A stretch of 64,000 nt of DNA from Sinomonas albida (GCF_004919045.1 NZ_SWDW01000001.1:124001-188000), one strand, 5' to 3'. Shown: positions 8,711-18,308, counted from the first letter of the stretch. The notes: generated by a model from the sequence alone, not told the origin. Made by a program: numbers and translations.

Positions 8711-9840
8711 GGACGGGCGGCGGTGCGCTCGGCGGCGCGCTCGGCGATGCGGTCCGCGACGAACCTCGCGTCGCGGCCCACGCCGCCCACGAGGTGCGAG
8801 TAGAAGCCGCGCTGGAACAGGAGCCCCACGTAGAACAGGCCAGGCACGCCATCGGCGAGGCCGAGCGTCTCCGCGGGGAAGCCGTCGGCGCCGACCGTTG
8901 CGGGACGGACATACGAATAGTCCGGCCGGTACCCCGTGCACCACAGGACGTTCGCAACGTCGAGGACGGTGCCGTCGTCCAGCTGGGGGAGGCCACCGCT
9001 TGAGCCGACCGTCCGGGACTGCGTCCGCCGTACCCCCGCGGCGTCGAGGTCCGCGCGCTTGGTCCGGATGAGCGGCGAGCCGCCATGGCGGATCACAGGC
9101 CGCATCTTCCGGCCGATCGGGGTCTTGAGCGTGAGGACATAGTTCTGCGCGATCCAGAAGATCGGGCCCACGATCCGTTCGTCCACGGGAATCTCGCCGT
9201 GATGGCGGCCCGAGAGCCAGGTCTCGTGGCCGGCCTGCGCCGCCTCGAGCGCCAAATCGGCGCCGGACTGGCTCGCCCCCACCACGAGGACCGGCCCCGG
9301 CAGAAGCTGCGCGGGGTTCCGATAGCCGCTCGAATGGAGCTGACGGATCCCGGGGTCGAGCTCCGCGGCGAACTCGGGCACCTTCGGGGCGGCGTCGCTT
9401 CCGGCGGCGAGGACAACGTTGTCGGCCCGCAGCTCGCCGGCCGTGGTCTCGAGGACGAAGCCGCCGTCGGCGTCGCGGTCCACTGAGGTGACCCGCACGC
9501 CTCTGTGGATCGGAACGTCGAGACTGCCGGCGTAGGCCTCGAGGTAGTCGGCGAGTTGGCGGCCGGTGGGGCACGCCGATCCCGGGCCGGGGAACGGCGT
9601 GCCGGGCAGCCCGTCGGTGCGGGCCGGGGTGAAGAGCCGCAGCGAGTCGTAGCGTGCCCGCCACTGGTCGCCGATCCGGGCACGCGCCTCGAGCACCACG
9701 CACTCGCGCCCGGCGCGGGCCAGCCAGTAGGCCGTCGCGAGGCCGGCCTGCCCGCCGCCGACGATCGCGGTCTCGACGCGCCCGCCGCCCTGATGGGTGC
9801 TCCGCGCCGTGCCTGGGACGAGGGGCTCGATGCTCGCCAT
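8698..9840 (-). CDS. FAD-dependent monooxygenase/oxidoreductase, CzcO-like
   Basis: A 380-residue flavoprotein of the flavin-containing monooxygenase / CzcO type. The N-terminal FAD-binding motif is VETAIVGGGQAGLATAYWL. A second dinucleotide (NADPH) motif, VLVVGASQSGADLALEAA, lies near residue 180, and the late ATG motif is present as LWCTGYRPDYSYV. Such enzymes oxidise soft nucleophiles or carbonyls with NADPH and O2; the substrate here is unknown. The start is placed at ATG 9840 because of the AGGAGGG 5 bp upstream; a longer frame upstream is Arg-rich and unlike the family. A LuxR-type regulator lies upstream on the same strand, 149 bp away. Confidence 0.8.
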   Translation of the reverse strand: MASIEPLVPGTARSTHQGGGRVETAIVGGGQAGLATAYWLARAGRECVVLEARARIGDQWRARYDSLRLFTPARTDGLPGTPFPGPGSACPTGRQLADYLEAYAGSLDVPIHRGVRVTSVDRDADGGFVLETTAGELRADNVVLAAGSDAAPKVPEFAAELDPGIRQLHSSGYRNPAQLLPGPVLVVGASQSGADLALEAAQAGHETWLSGRHHGEIPVDERIVGPIFWIAQNYVLTLKTPIGRKMRPVIRHGGSPLIRTKRADLDAAGVRRTQSRTVGSSGGLPQLDDGTVLDVANVLWCTGYRPDYSYVRPATVGADGFPAETLGLADGVPGLFYVGLLFQRGFYSHLVGGVGRDARFVADRIAERAAERTAARPATP

Positions 9841-9989
9841 GATGCCCTCCTGGAGATTTCGGCCCGTGGTTCGGTCCGTTGCCTCGACGGTACGGCGCGG
9901 GCGGCGGCGCCCGCGTCGGGCGGATTGCGCATCTTGCCGCGCGGTGGCATGGGTAGATTTGTGCACCCCGGAGCCGACGGCGCAGCGCG

Positions 9990-11618
9990 TCAGGGGTGAG
10001 CGAGGAGCCCGTGGTCGTACGCGTAGGCGGTCGCGGCGGCGCGGGACGCGATCCCCAGCTTCGCGTAGATGTTGGCCAGGTGCCGGGCCACGGTCTTTTC
10101 GCTCAGCACGAGCCGATCGGCCACCGCGCGGTTGGTCAGGCCCTTCGCGACGAGCCGGATCACCTCGACTTCGCGGGCCGTGAGGGGACCGGCGGACGAC
10201 GGCGCGTGGCCAGGGAGCGCCGCGAGGTCCGGCCCCGCGCCGAGCCGCTCGAACGCGGCGCGGGCGGCCTCGACCTCGAGGGCGGCAGCGTCGTCATCTC
10301 CGAGCGCGGCATAGCAGCGGCCCAGCGCTGCGCGCGCCCGCGCCTCGGGGTAGGGCATACCGAGCTCGTGCCACGCGAGCGAAGCCTCGCGGAGCTTCGC
10401 TACGGCCAGGGTCTCCTCCCCGGACGCGCACAGGGCCGTTCCGGCGGCGGCGAGGGCGAGGGCCCTCGGCAGCCCCGAACCGCGCGAGTCCGCGAGGCGC
10501 GCCAGTTCCTCGCCCCCGGCCGAGGCGGCCTCCGGATCGCCCGCAGCGGCCATGACCTCGACATACGCGGGGAGGAACTCGGCGCGCTCTCCGGGCAGGC
10601 TCAGTTCGGAGTTGAGACGCCGCGCCGAGACGGCGGCCGCGTCGATGCGTCCCTGCGCGAGGCGCAGGAGCATGAGCCCCGGCTCGGGGCGGCGGCCAGC
10701 CGCGTTGGCAAGCCGGTAGGCGTTCTCGGCCTCGGTGAACCGTCCCGCGAGCCGATGGAGTTCGCCGAGCTGATAGCGCGCGTGGCCGGTGTCCATCGGC
10801 AGGAGCCGCTTGCTCGCCGTGACGGCCTCCTCCAGCGCGCCCGGCCAGTCGCCGTCGAACATTCTCACCACGGAGCGGTGCACGAGGCACAGGCCGCGGA
10901 ACGGCACGAGGTCGGGGTGCCGCGCGCACCAATCGGTCGCGGCGGTGGTCCAGTCGCGCGCGCGGGCGACGTCGGACGCGCTCAGCGACGCCGAGATCAC
11001 CGAGCAGTAGGCGATCCCGTTGACGAGCGGGGTCTGCACCTCGCCGGAGGTGACGGTGGCCATGGCCTCGTCCAGCTCCGCGAGGCCCTCCGACGTGCTC
11101 CCGAGACGCAGAAGCGCCCAGCCCGCGTTGAGCCGTGACAGCACCTCGGTATCTGTGTCCTTCGCCGGGCGGGCGATCACGATCGCCTGGCGGGAGAGGT
11201 CGAGGGCGCGTCGCACATCGGTCGGACTCGAGGATTCGAGCGCGACGCGGCCAAGCCCCGCGGCGACGAGCGCACGCTCGGCGTCGAGCCCCTCAGCGGC
11301 GACGATCCCGGCCATTCGTCGGCCCCACGCCTCGGCGCGGGCCGCATCGCGGCGGGTGGAGTGCGTCACGGCGAGCCAGAACGCGGTGCGGGCGGCAGCG
11401 GCGCCGTCGTTCGCGTCGAGGAAGCCGCGGAAGGCGCGCCCCAGGAGGTCGATGCACTGCTGCTCGCGGCCCACCAGGAATGCGCTGAAGGCGTAACGCC
11501 TGAGGTCGCCCGCGGGGAGCGGCGCAGCGTCGTCGGCGCGCTCGAACGCCGTGAGCGCGTCGGTCCAGGCCTGGGCGTCGTAGAGACGCCGGCCGTCGGT
11601 GAGCTGCGGCTGGAGCAT
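9990..11618 (-). CDS. LuxR-type transcriptional regulator with TPR-like N-terminus
   Basis: A 542-residue protein with a helical, TPR-like region over most of its length and a C-terminal LuxR/GerE helix-turn-helix. The DNA-binding part is LTAREVEVIRLVAKGLTNR followed by LSEKTVARHLANIYAKL. There is no ATPase (Walker) motif, so it is not a full LAL/MalT regulator; the ligand or partner is unknown. The ATG at 11618 is preferred because GAGGTGG lies just upstream; an in-frame ATG at 11642 would add eight residues. It is upstream of the FAD monooxygenase on the same strand and divergent from the alcohol dehydrogenase gene, either of which it may control. Confidence 0.8.
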   Translation of the reverse strand: MLQPQLTDGRRLYDAQAWTDALTAFERADDAAPLPAGDLRRYAFSAFLVGREQQCIDLLGRAFRGFLDANDGAAAARTAFWLAVTHSTRRDAARAEAWGRRMAGIVAAEGLDAERALVAAGLGRVALESSSPTDVRRALDLSRQAIVIARPAKDTDTEVLSRLNAGWALLRLGSTSEGLAELDEAMATVTSGEVQTPLVNGIAYCSVISASLSASDVARARDWTTAATDWCARHPDLVPFRGLCLVHRSVVRMFDGDWPGALEEAVTASKRLLPMDTGHARYQLGELHRLAGRFTEAENAYRLANAAGRRPEPGLMLLRLAQGRIDAAAVSARRLNSELSLPGERAEFLPAYVEVMAAAGDPEAASAGGEELARLADSRGSGLPRALALAAAGTALCASGEETLAVAKLREASLAWHELGMPYPEARARAALGRCYAALGDDDAAALEVEAARAAFERLGAGPDLAALPGHAPSSAGPLTAREVEVIRLVAKGLTNRAVADRLVLSEKTVARHLANIYAKLGIASRAAATAYAYDHGLLAHP

Positions 11619-11710
11619 GGGGACCACCTCGCTGACGAGCATAGACCGCAGTAGGTTGGGAGCTGAACACCCGGGCCTGACGGTCCAGAATTCGCCACTG
11701 AGGAGGCCGA

Positions 11711-12779
11711 ATGCGAGCCACGATCATCCATGCGCCCCGCGACATCCGCGTCGAGGACCGGCCGGATCCCGTGCTGGCGCTGCCGGGGGACGCCGTTGTG
11801 CGCGTCACGGCTGCGTGCGTGTGCGGCTCGGACCTGTGGCCGTATCGCGGCGTCCGCGCCGTCGAGCAGCCGCACCCAATCGGCCACGAGTTCGTGGGCG
11901 TCGTCGAGGAGGTCGGCCAGGCCGTGACGACGGTGGCGGTGGGCGATCTCGTCGTGGCGCCGTGGGCGGTTTCGTGCGGCGAGTGCCCCTCATGCCGGAA
12001 CGGGGTCCAGGTCGCGTGCGAACACCGCGCCTCGTGGGGCGGAGCCGACGAACAGGGCTTCGCCGTGGACGCTGGGCAGGGCGAGCGCGTGCGTGTCCCG
12101 ATGGCGGATGGCACCCTCGTGCCGGTGCCCGGTGTGACCGATCCCGACGAGGCGCTGCTCAAGAGCCTCCTCACCCTCTCCGATGTCATGGGCACCGGCC
12201 ACCACGCGGCGCTCGCCGCCAACGTGGGCCCTGGCCGGAGCGTCGTGGTAGTGGGCGACGGCGCCGTGGGACTCTGCGGGGTGCTCGCCGCGAAGCGTCT
12301 GGGCGCCGAGCGGATCATCGCGATGTCGCGGCACGAGGACCGGGCCGAGATCGCCCGGCGGTTCGGCGCGACCGACGTCGTTGCGGAGCGCGGCCGGGCG
12401 GCGGCGGACGCCGTGAGGGAGCTGCTCGGCGGCGTGCTGGCAGATTCCGTGCTCGAATGCGTCGGCACGTCCGAGTCCATGGATCAGGCGCTGCGCTGCA
12501 CGCGGCCCGGGGGGGAGCCTCGGGTTCGTCGGGGTGCCGGCCGGCGGGGCAGAACTCCCCATCGGGCTGCTGTTCTCGAAGAACATCTCGGTGGGAGGCG
12601 GCGCGGCCTCGACCCGCGCGTATCTGCCCGAGCTGCTCGCGGACGTCCTGTCCGGGGCGATCGAGCCGGGGCTCGTGTTCGATTCCGTCATGCCGCTTGA
12701 GGACGCAGCCGAGGCGTATGCCGCGATGGACGAGCGGCGCGCGATCAAGGTCATGCTGCGGCCGGCAGGGGCTGCCTGA
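11711..12779 (+). pseudogene. Zinc-dependent alcohol dehydrogenase, frameshifted in a G7 run
   Basis: The first 266 codons encode a normal medium-chain zinc dehydrogenase: CGSD, the catalytic-zinc GHEFVGVVEEVG, the four-Cys structural zinc loop CGECPSCRNGVQVAC, and the NAD-binding VVVVGDGAVGLCGV. After RPGG the frame turns Arg-rich and unlike the family. The expected C-terminus (GVPAGGAELPIGLLFSKNIS to the stop at 12777-12779) is in the next frame. Removing one G from the run of seven at 12509-12515 restores a continuous protein. The start ATG 11711 has GAGGAGG. The intact frame would end in a TGATG overlap with the deaminase gene. This is a real mutation, phase variation or a sequencing error. 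Confidence 0.85.
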
Positions 12780-13288
12780 TGTCGGGCGCGGGGGAGCCGG
12801 CGGGCGCGGGCGAGCCGGGGGAGCCGGCCATCGTCACCGGGCTCAGTTCTAGGCCGGACCCCGGGTTCGAGGCGGCACTCGAGGCCGCACGCGAGGGGTT
12901 CCGGGAGGGTGGAATCCCGATCGGGGCGGCCCTCGTCCGCGGAGGCGAGGTGGTCGCCGTCGGCCATAATGAGCGCGTCCAGCACGGCGACCCGATCGCG
13001 CACGGCGAGATGTCCGCGCTGCGCGCGGCGGGCCGTCAGCGGACCTATCGCGACACCGTCCTCTACACGACGCTCGCGCCGTGCGCCATGTGCGCCGGGA
13101 CCATCATCCAGTTCAAGATCCCGCGCGTCGTGGTCGGCGAGGCCCGGACTTTTCCGGGCGAGCTCGAGCTTTTGAGATCACGTGGAGTCCAGGTGGCGGT
13201 GCTCGACGACGAGCGCTGCGTGGCGCTCATGGCCGCCTTCCAGCGGGATTCTCCGGAGCTTTGGGCTGAAGACATCGCCGACACATAA
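12779..13288 (+). CDS. Cytosine deaminase-like nucleoside/base deaminase
   Basis: A 169-residue zinc hydrolase of the CDA/CD fold, with a Gly/Pro-rich N-terminal extension of about 28 residues. Zinc ligands are visible: His75 and the catalytic Glu in HGEMSAL, and Cys102/Cys105 in APCAMCAG. The later IPRVVVGEARTFPGE and the ending LWAEDIAD follow yeast-type cytosine deaminase (Fcy1), which turns cytosine into uracil, better than they follow TadA or guanine deaminase. Its ATG overlaps the stop of the frameshifted dehydrogenase (TGATG), so the two are translationally coupled. The substrate is inferred. Confidence 0.8.
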   Translation: MSGAGEPAGAGEPGEPAIVTGLSSRPDPGFEAALEAAREGFREGGIPIGAALVRGGEVVAVGHNERVQHGDPIAHGEMSALRAAGRQRTYRDTVLYTTLAPCAMCAGTIIQFKIPRVVVGEARTFPGELELLRSRGVQVAVLDDERCVALMAAFQRDSPELWAEDIADT

Positions 13289-13483
13289 CTTGCGGATCCG
13301 TCCTGCGTGCTGGTTAGCCTGTGAAAGGCACGTTGCATACCGACCGCACTGGGGACGGAAGTAGTTGCTCGTGCCGCGCGTCGTGCAGCGGCCGTCCAGG
13401 CCTTGCCGCACCCGCGCAGGCGCGCCTGGCTCGCCACACGGTTTGGGCCGGGCGCGCCGCCTCGGTGAGCGCCGCCGTCGTCC

Positions 13484-14239
13484 TTACCCGCGGTACTCCG
13501 GATTCGGGTGGTCCTGGCTGCTGAGGTCCCAGTTGAACGTGACGTTGCCGTACACGGGGATGCCGCCCGCGTCCTTGATGCGGCGCGCCGTGTGGAGCAT
13601 GTTCCACGCCGCGAAGACCGTGTTGCGCGTGGTCCAGTGGTTCTGCGCGCCGCGGTTGTCGTCGAGGTAGGAGGGCCCGGGGCCAGCCTCGCCGTTCCAG
13701 TACGAGTCGGCCTGGGGCGGGATCGTGAAGCCGATGTGGCTCAGCGCGTACAGGAGCTGCGCGGCGCAGTGCTTCCCGCCGTCCTCGTTGCCGGTCACGA
13801 TCACGCCGCCGACCTTCCCGTAGTACGACCACTGGCCGGCGGCGTTGAGCTCGCCGGACCAGCCATAGAGCCGCTCGACGAGCTTGCGCGTCACGGAGGA
13901 CTGGTCACCGAGCCAGATCGGTGTGGCCATGACGACGATGTCGGCGGGCTCGATGAGGCTGCGGTAGATGTCGGGGAAGTCGTCGGTGTCCCACCCATGG
14001 TCGCGCATGTCTGGGTATACGCCGGGCGGAATGTCATGGTCGATGCCCCGCACCACGTCCACTCGCGCTCCCACGCCCTCGAGCACGTGCTTGCTCACAG
14101 CGAGCAGCCCGTCCGTGTGGCTGGGCTCCGGGCTCCGCTTGAGGGTGCCGTTGAGGTAGACGGCCCGCAGGTCGCTGAAGTCGGTGGGATTGGCGGCGAT
14201 CTCGGCATCGATGAATTTCTGGACTGACTCCGGCAGCAT
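13484..14239 (-). CDS. NADPH-dependent FMN reductase / flavodoxin-fold protein
   Basis: A 251-residue flavodoxin-fold protein. After an N-terminal helix comes the strand-loop YLNGTLKRSPEPSHTDGL (phosphate-binding loop), then VVMATPIWLGDQSS and GGVIVTGNEDGGKHC, which are the usual FMN-contacting segments of the NADPH-dependent FMN reductase family. The ATG 14239 is chosen for the AAGGAG upstream. The physiological substrate is unknown. Immediately after the stop the transcript reads GGACGACGGCGGCGC (13483-13469), the recurrent 3'-end element, here without an obvious opposite arm. The gap 13289-13470 to the deaminase gene holds no recognisable feature. Confidence 0.8.
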   Translation of the reverse strand: MLPESVQKFIDAEIAANPTDFSDLRAVYLNGTLKRSPEPSHTDGLLAVSKHVLEGVGARVDVVRGIDHDIPPGVYPDMRDHGWDTDDFPDIYRSLIEPADIVVMATPIWLGDQSSVTRKLVERLYGWSGELNAAGQWSYYGKVGGVIVTGNEDGGKHCAAQLLYALSHIGFTIPPQADSYWNGEAGPGPSYLDDNRGAQNHWTTRNTVFAAWNMLHTARRIKDAGGIPVYGNVTFNWDLSSQDHPNPEYRG

Positions 14240-14412
14240 GCCGGCTCCTTCCGTCGTGGCCCCGTGGTTCCCCGATGCTAGGCGGCGCACGCCACCGAGG
14301 GCGAGGGACGACGGCGAGAACTCCGTGGGAGGGCAGCGGTCCTAGGTTTGGGGCTACCCAGCAGTAGGCCTTGTCACCGCTCTGCTCGGCGTGGCCCTGT
14401 TCTGCTTGGCCC

Positions 14413-15795
14413 TCAGATCGCCTTCCCCGGATTCAGGATCCCGCCGGGGTCGAACGCGGCCTTGATCGCGTGCTGCAGCTCGATTGAGGTCTCGCCCAGC
14501 TCCTCCGCGACCCACTCCCGCTTGAGCAGTCCCACACCGTGCTCGCCGGTGAGTGTCCCGCCGAGCCGCTTGGCGAGGTGGAACATCTCGCCGAGCGCAG
14601 CCTTCGCCGGCCCCTCGGTGATCGACTCGTCCGGCCCGACGACAACGATCGGGTGCAGGTTCCCGTCCGCGGCGTGCGCGACGCTGAAGATCCGCACCCC
14701 CGTCCGGGCAGCGATCTCCTCGAGCCCCGCGAACGCGTCCGCGAGCCGGTTCCGCGGCATGGCGATGTCCCCGATCGAGACGCGGCCCAGGCGTTCGAGC
14801 GCGGGGATCGCGTCGCGGCGCGCCTTGACGAGCGCCGCGGCCTCGCCCTCGTCCGCGGCCCGCCGGATCGAGGTCGCGAACGGTTCGACGGCCCGCACGA
14901 TCTCGTCGAGCTCGAGGTGCGCGCCGAACCCGTCCGTCTGCGCGAGGAGGAACGCCCCGCCGAGCTCGCGGTGCCGCGTCCCCTCGGCGCGGTCCACGGC
15001 GTCGAGCGTCGGCCCGTCCATGAGCTCGAGGATCGAGGGCTGGATGCGGGCGGCCGTGATCGCGGACGCCGCACGCCCCGCGGTCTCGACGTCCGGGAAG
15101 TACGCGGCGAGTGTCTCGGTCCGCACGGGCCGGGGTCGCAGCCGCAGGGTAGCCTCGACGACGATCCCGAGCGTGCCCTCCGATCCGATGAGCAGCGCCG
15201 TGAGGTCGTAGCCCGTGACGCCCTTGATCGTGCCGCGGCCCGTGCGCAGCACGCGCCCGTCCGCGAGCACCACACGCAGCCCGAGTACGGACTCCCGCGT
15301 GACGCCGTACTTGGCGCACCACATCCCGCCGGCGTTGGTGGCGATGTTTCCCCCGATCGAGCAGATCGCGGTGCTCGCGGGGTCGGGTGCGTAGAACAGC
15401 CCGTACTCGGCGGCGGCCGCGTTGACCTCGGCGTTGAGGACCCCCGGCTCCACCACGGCGACCATCTCCACGGGGTCGATGCTCAGGATCCGGTTCATCC
15501 CGCGCACGTCCACCACGACCTGCCCCGCGTGCGCGCTCGCCCCGGCCGCGAGCCCGGTCCCCGCCCCGCGTGGAACCACGGGAACGCCGCGGGCATGGGC
15601 AAGGCGGAGCGCCTCGACGACGTCGTCCACGGACTCACAACGGACGACGGCGTCCGGCAGTGATGCGGGCACGTAGCCCGAGCGGTCGGTCGCCGCGGCT
15701 TCCCGCGCCGCAAGATCCGCGGTGGCGCCGGGGTGCGCCGCGAAGGCGGCGCCCGCCGACACCGAGCTGTCGGATTCCGTGCTGCGCTCGGGCAT
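14413..15795 (-). CDS. FAD-binding oxidase, GlcD/D-lactate dehydrogenase type
   Basis: A 460-residue VAO/PCMH-fold flavoprotein. The FAD-binding N-terminal half has VVPRGAGTGLAAGASA, the pyrophosphate region PDPASTAICSIGGNIATNAGG and the GVTGYDLTALLIGSEGTLG motif. The C-terminal half has VAHAADGNLHP, the active-site GEHGVGLLKRE and the ending FDPGGILNPGKAI. This is the pattern of glycolate oxidase subunit D and D-2-hydroxyacid (lactate) dehydrogenases, which pass electrons to the respiratory chain. The ATG 15795 is preferred to one 48 bp upstream because homologues begin near here. No GlcE or GlcF partner is adjacent, so a single-subunit 2-hydroxyacid dehydrogenase is likely. Confidence 0.88.
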   Translation of the reverse strand: MPERSTESDSSVSAGAAFAAHPGATADLAAREAAATDRSGYVPASLPDAVVRCESVDDVVEALRLAHARGVPVVPRGAGTGLAAGASAHAGQVVVDVRGMNRILSIDPVEMVAVVEPGVLNAEVNAAAAEYGLFYAPDPASTAICSIGGNIATNAGGMWCAKYGVTRESVLGLRVVLADGRVLRTGRGTIKGVTGYDLTALLIGSEGTLGIVVEATLRLRPRPVRTETLAAYFPDVETAGRAASAITAARIQPSILELMDGPTLDAVDRAEGTRHRELGGAFLLAQTDGFGAHLELDEIVRAVEPFATSIRRAADEGEAAALVKARRDAIPALERLGRVSIGDIAMPRNRLADAFAGLEEIAARTGVRIFSVAHAADGNLHPIVVVGPDESITEGPAKAALGEMFHLAKRLGGTLTGEHGVGLLKREWVAEELGETSIELQHAIKAAFDPGGILNPGKAI

Positions 15796-15922
15796 ATGAA
15801 CCTGCTTCCCTAGGAGGCCTTTCTGCGACCCTAGGCGCCGCACGCGTCACGTTTCAATGGCGCCCGCCCAGAGGAGGCGACCCGTGAGAGGGTGGAGAGC
15901 GAACCCTCCCGAAAGGATCCCC

Positions 15923-17257
15923 GTGAACCGCCGCATGAGCCGCGCCGCTGCGCTGGCCCTCATCGCCGTCGGCCTCATGTCGCTCAACGCGCGCGTTCCG
16001 CTCGTGGCGCTCGGCCCCGTCCTCGGCGGGATCCAGCACGACACGGGCCTGAGTGCGGCGCTCGCGGGTCTGCTCACCGCCATCCCGGTGCTGTGCTTCG
16101 GCCTGGTCACCCCGGCGGCCGCGTGGTTCATCGGGCGGATCGGCATCAATCACGCTGTCCTCTACTTCTTCGGAGGGCTCGCCGCGGGGATCGTGCTCCG
16201 CTCATTCGGCGGGGCACCGGGCGCGCTCATCGGCACGGTGGTGCTCGGTGTCGCGATGACGATCGTCAACGTCACCACCCCGCTGCTCGTGGGGCGCGAC
16301 TTCCCGCACCGCGCCGCGCTCATGACCGGACTGACGACGGCGGCCGTCAACGTCGGCACGACCCTCGCCTCCGCGCTCACGGCACCGCTCGCCGGAGCGG
16401 TGGGCTGGCAGTGGTCGCTCGTCTCGTGGCTCGGCATCACGGCCATCGCCGCCGGCACCTGGCTGTTCGTGTTCCCGCCGTCGAAGGACGGCCCCCGCTG
16501 GTCCGACGCCGAGTTCCCGGGGCCCCTCGCGAAGGCGGCCGCGCGCCGTCGTGCGGAACTCCGCGCCGCCCAAGGGCAGCCGGGAACGCACACCGGCCCG
16601 CTGCCCACCATCCCCGCGACCACGCTGAGCCCCGCCAACCGGCGCATGATGCGCTTCTTCACCGTTGCGTTCGCCCTGCACAACCTCGGCTACTACGCGA
16701 TCACGCTGTGGCTGCCCACGTTCCTCGTCCAGACCCGTGGGATGACCCCGTCCGAGGCGGGCCTCGCGGCGAGCCTCTTCCAGCTCTTCGCGATCGTGGG
16801 ACCGCTGCTCATCCCGGCGCTCGCGCGCGTTCTGGGCTGGGGCGCGCAGCCGCTGTTCCTCGTCGTGGCCAGCTGCTGGGTGGTGCTGCCGGCGGGGCTC
16901 CTCATCGCCCCGGACCTGTGGCCCCTGTGGGCCGTGCTCGGCGGTGTGGCCCAGGGCGGCACGTTCACGGTCGTCTTCACGGTCGTGATCCAGCGCGCCC
17001 GCTCACTCGACGAGAACCGGCGCATGACGGCGTTCATCCAGTCGGTCGGCTACGGCTTCGCCTCGACCGGGCCGATCCTCATGGGGCTCCTGCGCGACGC
17101 CGCGGGCGGCTGGACGGCGCCGTTCCTGCTCGTCCTCGGCGCCGTCGTGGTCATGGGGGTGTGCGGCGTTGCGGCGATCCGCACGCACGACGGCGGGCCG
17201 GGCCCCCGCACGGGAGCCTCGCCCGACGTCGGCGCACGGGCAGGCCGGAAGCCCTGA
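15923..17257 (+). CDS. MFS transporter, CynX/NimT-like
   Basis: A 444-residue major facilitator protein with about 12 hydrophobic segments and a soluble central loop (WSDAEFPGPLAKAAARRRAEL). The opening LMSLNARVPLVALGPVLGGI and the later GLAASLFQLFAIVGPLL resemble the cyanate/2-nitroimidazole (CynX/NimT) branch; the substrate is not known. The GTG 15923 is chosen for GAAAGGA at about 15910; the frame upstream is Arg-rich. It is divergent from the GlcD-type gene and convergent with the LacI gene 7 bp away. Confidence 0.8.
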   Translation: MNRRMSRAAALALIAVGLMSLNARVPLVALGPVLGGIQHDTGLSAALAGLLTAIPVLCFGLVTPAAAWFIGRIGINHAVLYFFGGLAAGIVLRSFGGAPGALIGTVVLGVAMTIVNVTTPLLVGRDFPHRAALMTGLTTAAVNVGTTLASALTAPLAGAVGWQWSLVSWLGITAIAAGTWLFVFPPSKDGPRWSDAEFPGPLAKAAARRRAELRAAQGQPGTHTGPLPTIPATTLSPANRRMMRFFTVAFALHNLGYYAITLWLPTFLVQTRGMTPSEAGLAASLFQLFAIVGPLLIPALARVLGWGAQPLFLVVASCWVVLPAGLLIAPDLWPLWAVLGGVAQGGTFTVVFTVVIQRARSLDENRRMTAFIQSVGYGFASTGPILMGLLRDAAGGWTAPFLLVLGAVVVMGVCGVAAIRTHDGGPGPRTGASPDVGARAGRKP

Positions 17258-17264
17258 CGGCGCC

Positions 17265-18278
17265 TCAGACCGGCCCCGTTGACTGCCGGACGACGAGGCG
17301 CGGATCGAGGCGGCGGTCGACGATCGGCGCGTCAGGGGTCGCGAGGCGCTCGAGTGCGGCAGCCCCTGCGATGCGCCCGAGCTCGAGGGCCTTCAGGTCC
17401 ACGGACGTGAGGTCGATGCCGTGCAGGTGCGCGATGCGCGAATCGTCGTAGCCCACGAGGGAGAGGTCACCGGGAACCGACAGGCCCTGCTTGTAGGCGG
17501 CCTCGCGGATGCCGAGCGCGATCTCGTCGTTGTGCGCGAAGACGGCCGTCGGGCGGCTGGGTCCGGCAAGGAGCGCCACGGCGGCGCGCTCGGCTGCCTC
17601 CTGCGTGTAGTCGTCGGCAAAGACGGTGCGCGGGGTGAGTCCGGCCTTGAGCATGACCGCCTCGTAGGCGCGCCACCGCCCCACGTGCCCTTCGTGCCGC
17701 GGCCCCGAGACGTGGGCCACGCGCGTGTGGCCGAGGGAGAGCAGATGCTCGGTCGCGACGCGGGCGCCGGCCCGATCGTCCGAGTACACGCTGTCGACGC
17801 CCTCCACGTAACGGGCCACGTTCACGAGGGGCACAGTGCGCGCGAGCTCCTGAATCCGCTCGTCCTTGTCGACGAGCGTCGCGGCGATGATGATCCCGAC
17901 GCGAGCCTCGATGAGGGACCCGACGGAGGCGACGTCGACGCCGCTCGTCGAGGGGGCCACGCTCAGGATGAGCCGGTTCCGGGCCTGCCCGAGCGCCTCG
18001 CGTACGCCCGTGAAGATGTCGGCGTACACCTCGTTGCGCAGGTCGAGCAGGTAAAGGCCGACGGCGGAGGCCTGCTTTCGCGCGAGATCGGCGGCCACCG
18101 CGTTGGGCCGGTAGCCTAGACGCTTCGCAGCATCGAGGATGGCCTGCTTGGTCTCCTCGCTCACCCCAGGAGCGCCCCTGAACGCGAACGACACGAGGGT
18201 CCGGGACACGCCGACGGCGCGTGCCACGTCTTCCTGCGTGACGGCTCGGGGCCGGCCGGGCGCGGCGGGCGGATTCAC
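17265..18278 (-). CDS. LacI-family regulator, probably of the divergent sugar porter
   Basis: LacI-type repressor of about 337 residues. The N-terminal helix-turn-helix is VTQEDVARAVGVSRTLVSFAF, the hinge helix region is RPNAVAADLARKQ, and the C-terminal periplasmic-binding-protein-like core ends VGYDDSRIAHL...DPRLVVRQS. The GTG at 18278 follows GGGAGGATG and is preferred; an in-frame ATG at 18299 adds seven residues. It is divergent from the sugar porter gene with about 110 bp between, the standard layout for local control. A degenerate copy of the island's IolR-like operator lies in the same gap. Confidence 0.88.
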   Translation of the reverse strand: MNPPAAPGRPRAVTQEDVARAVGVSRTLVSFAFRGAPGVSEETKQAILDAAKRLGYRPNAVAADLARKQASAVGLYLLDLRNEVYADIFTGVREALGQARNRLILSVAPSTSGVDVASVGSLIEARVGIIIAATLVDKDERIQELARTVPLVNVARYVEGVDSVYSDDRAGARVATEHLLSLGHTRVAHVSGPRHEGHVGRWRAYEAVMLKAGLTPRTVFADDYTQEAAERAAVALLAGPSRPTAVFAHNDEIALGIREAAYKQGLSVPGDLSLVGYDDSRIAHLHGIDLTSVDLKALELGRIAGAAALERLATPDAPIVDRRLDPRLVVRQSTGPV

Positions 18279-18308
18279 GCCAACATCCTCCCACGCCATG
18301 CCCTGAGG

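Noticed and set aside
15796-15922. A CCTAGG-based operator between the oxidase and MFS genes
   Set aside because: Two CCTAGG hexamers occur but with no longer symmetry or matching half-sites, so this is too weak to call.
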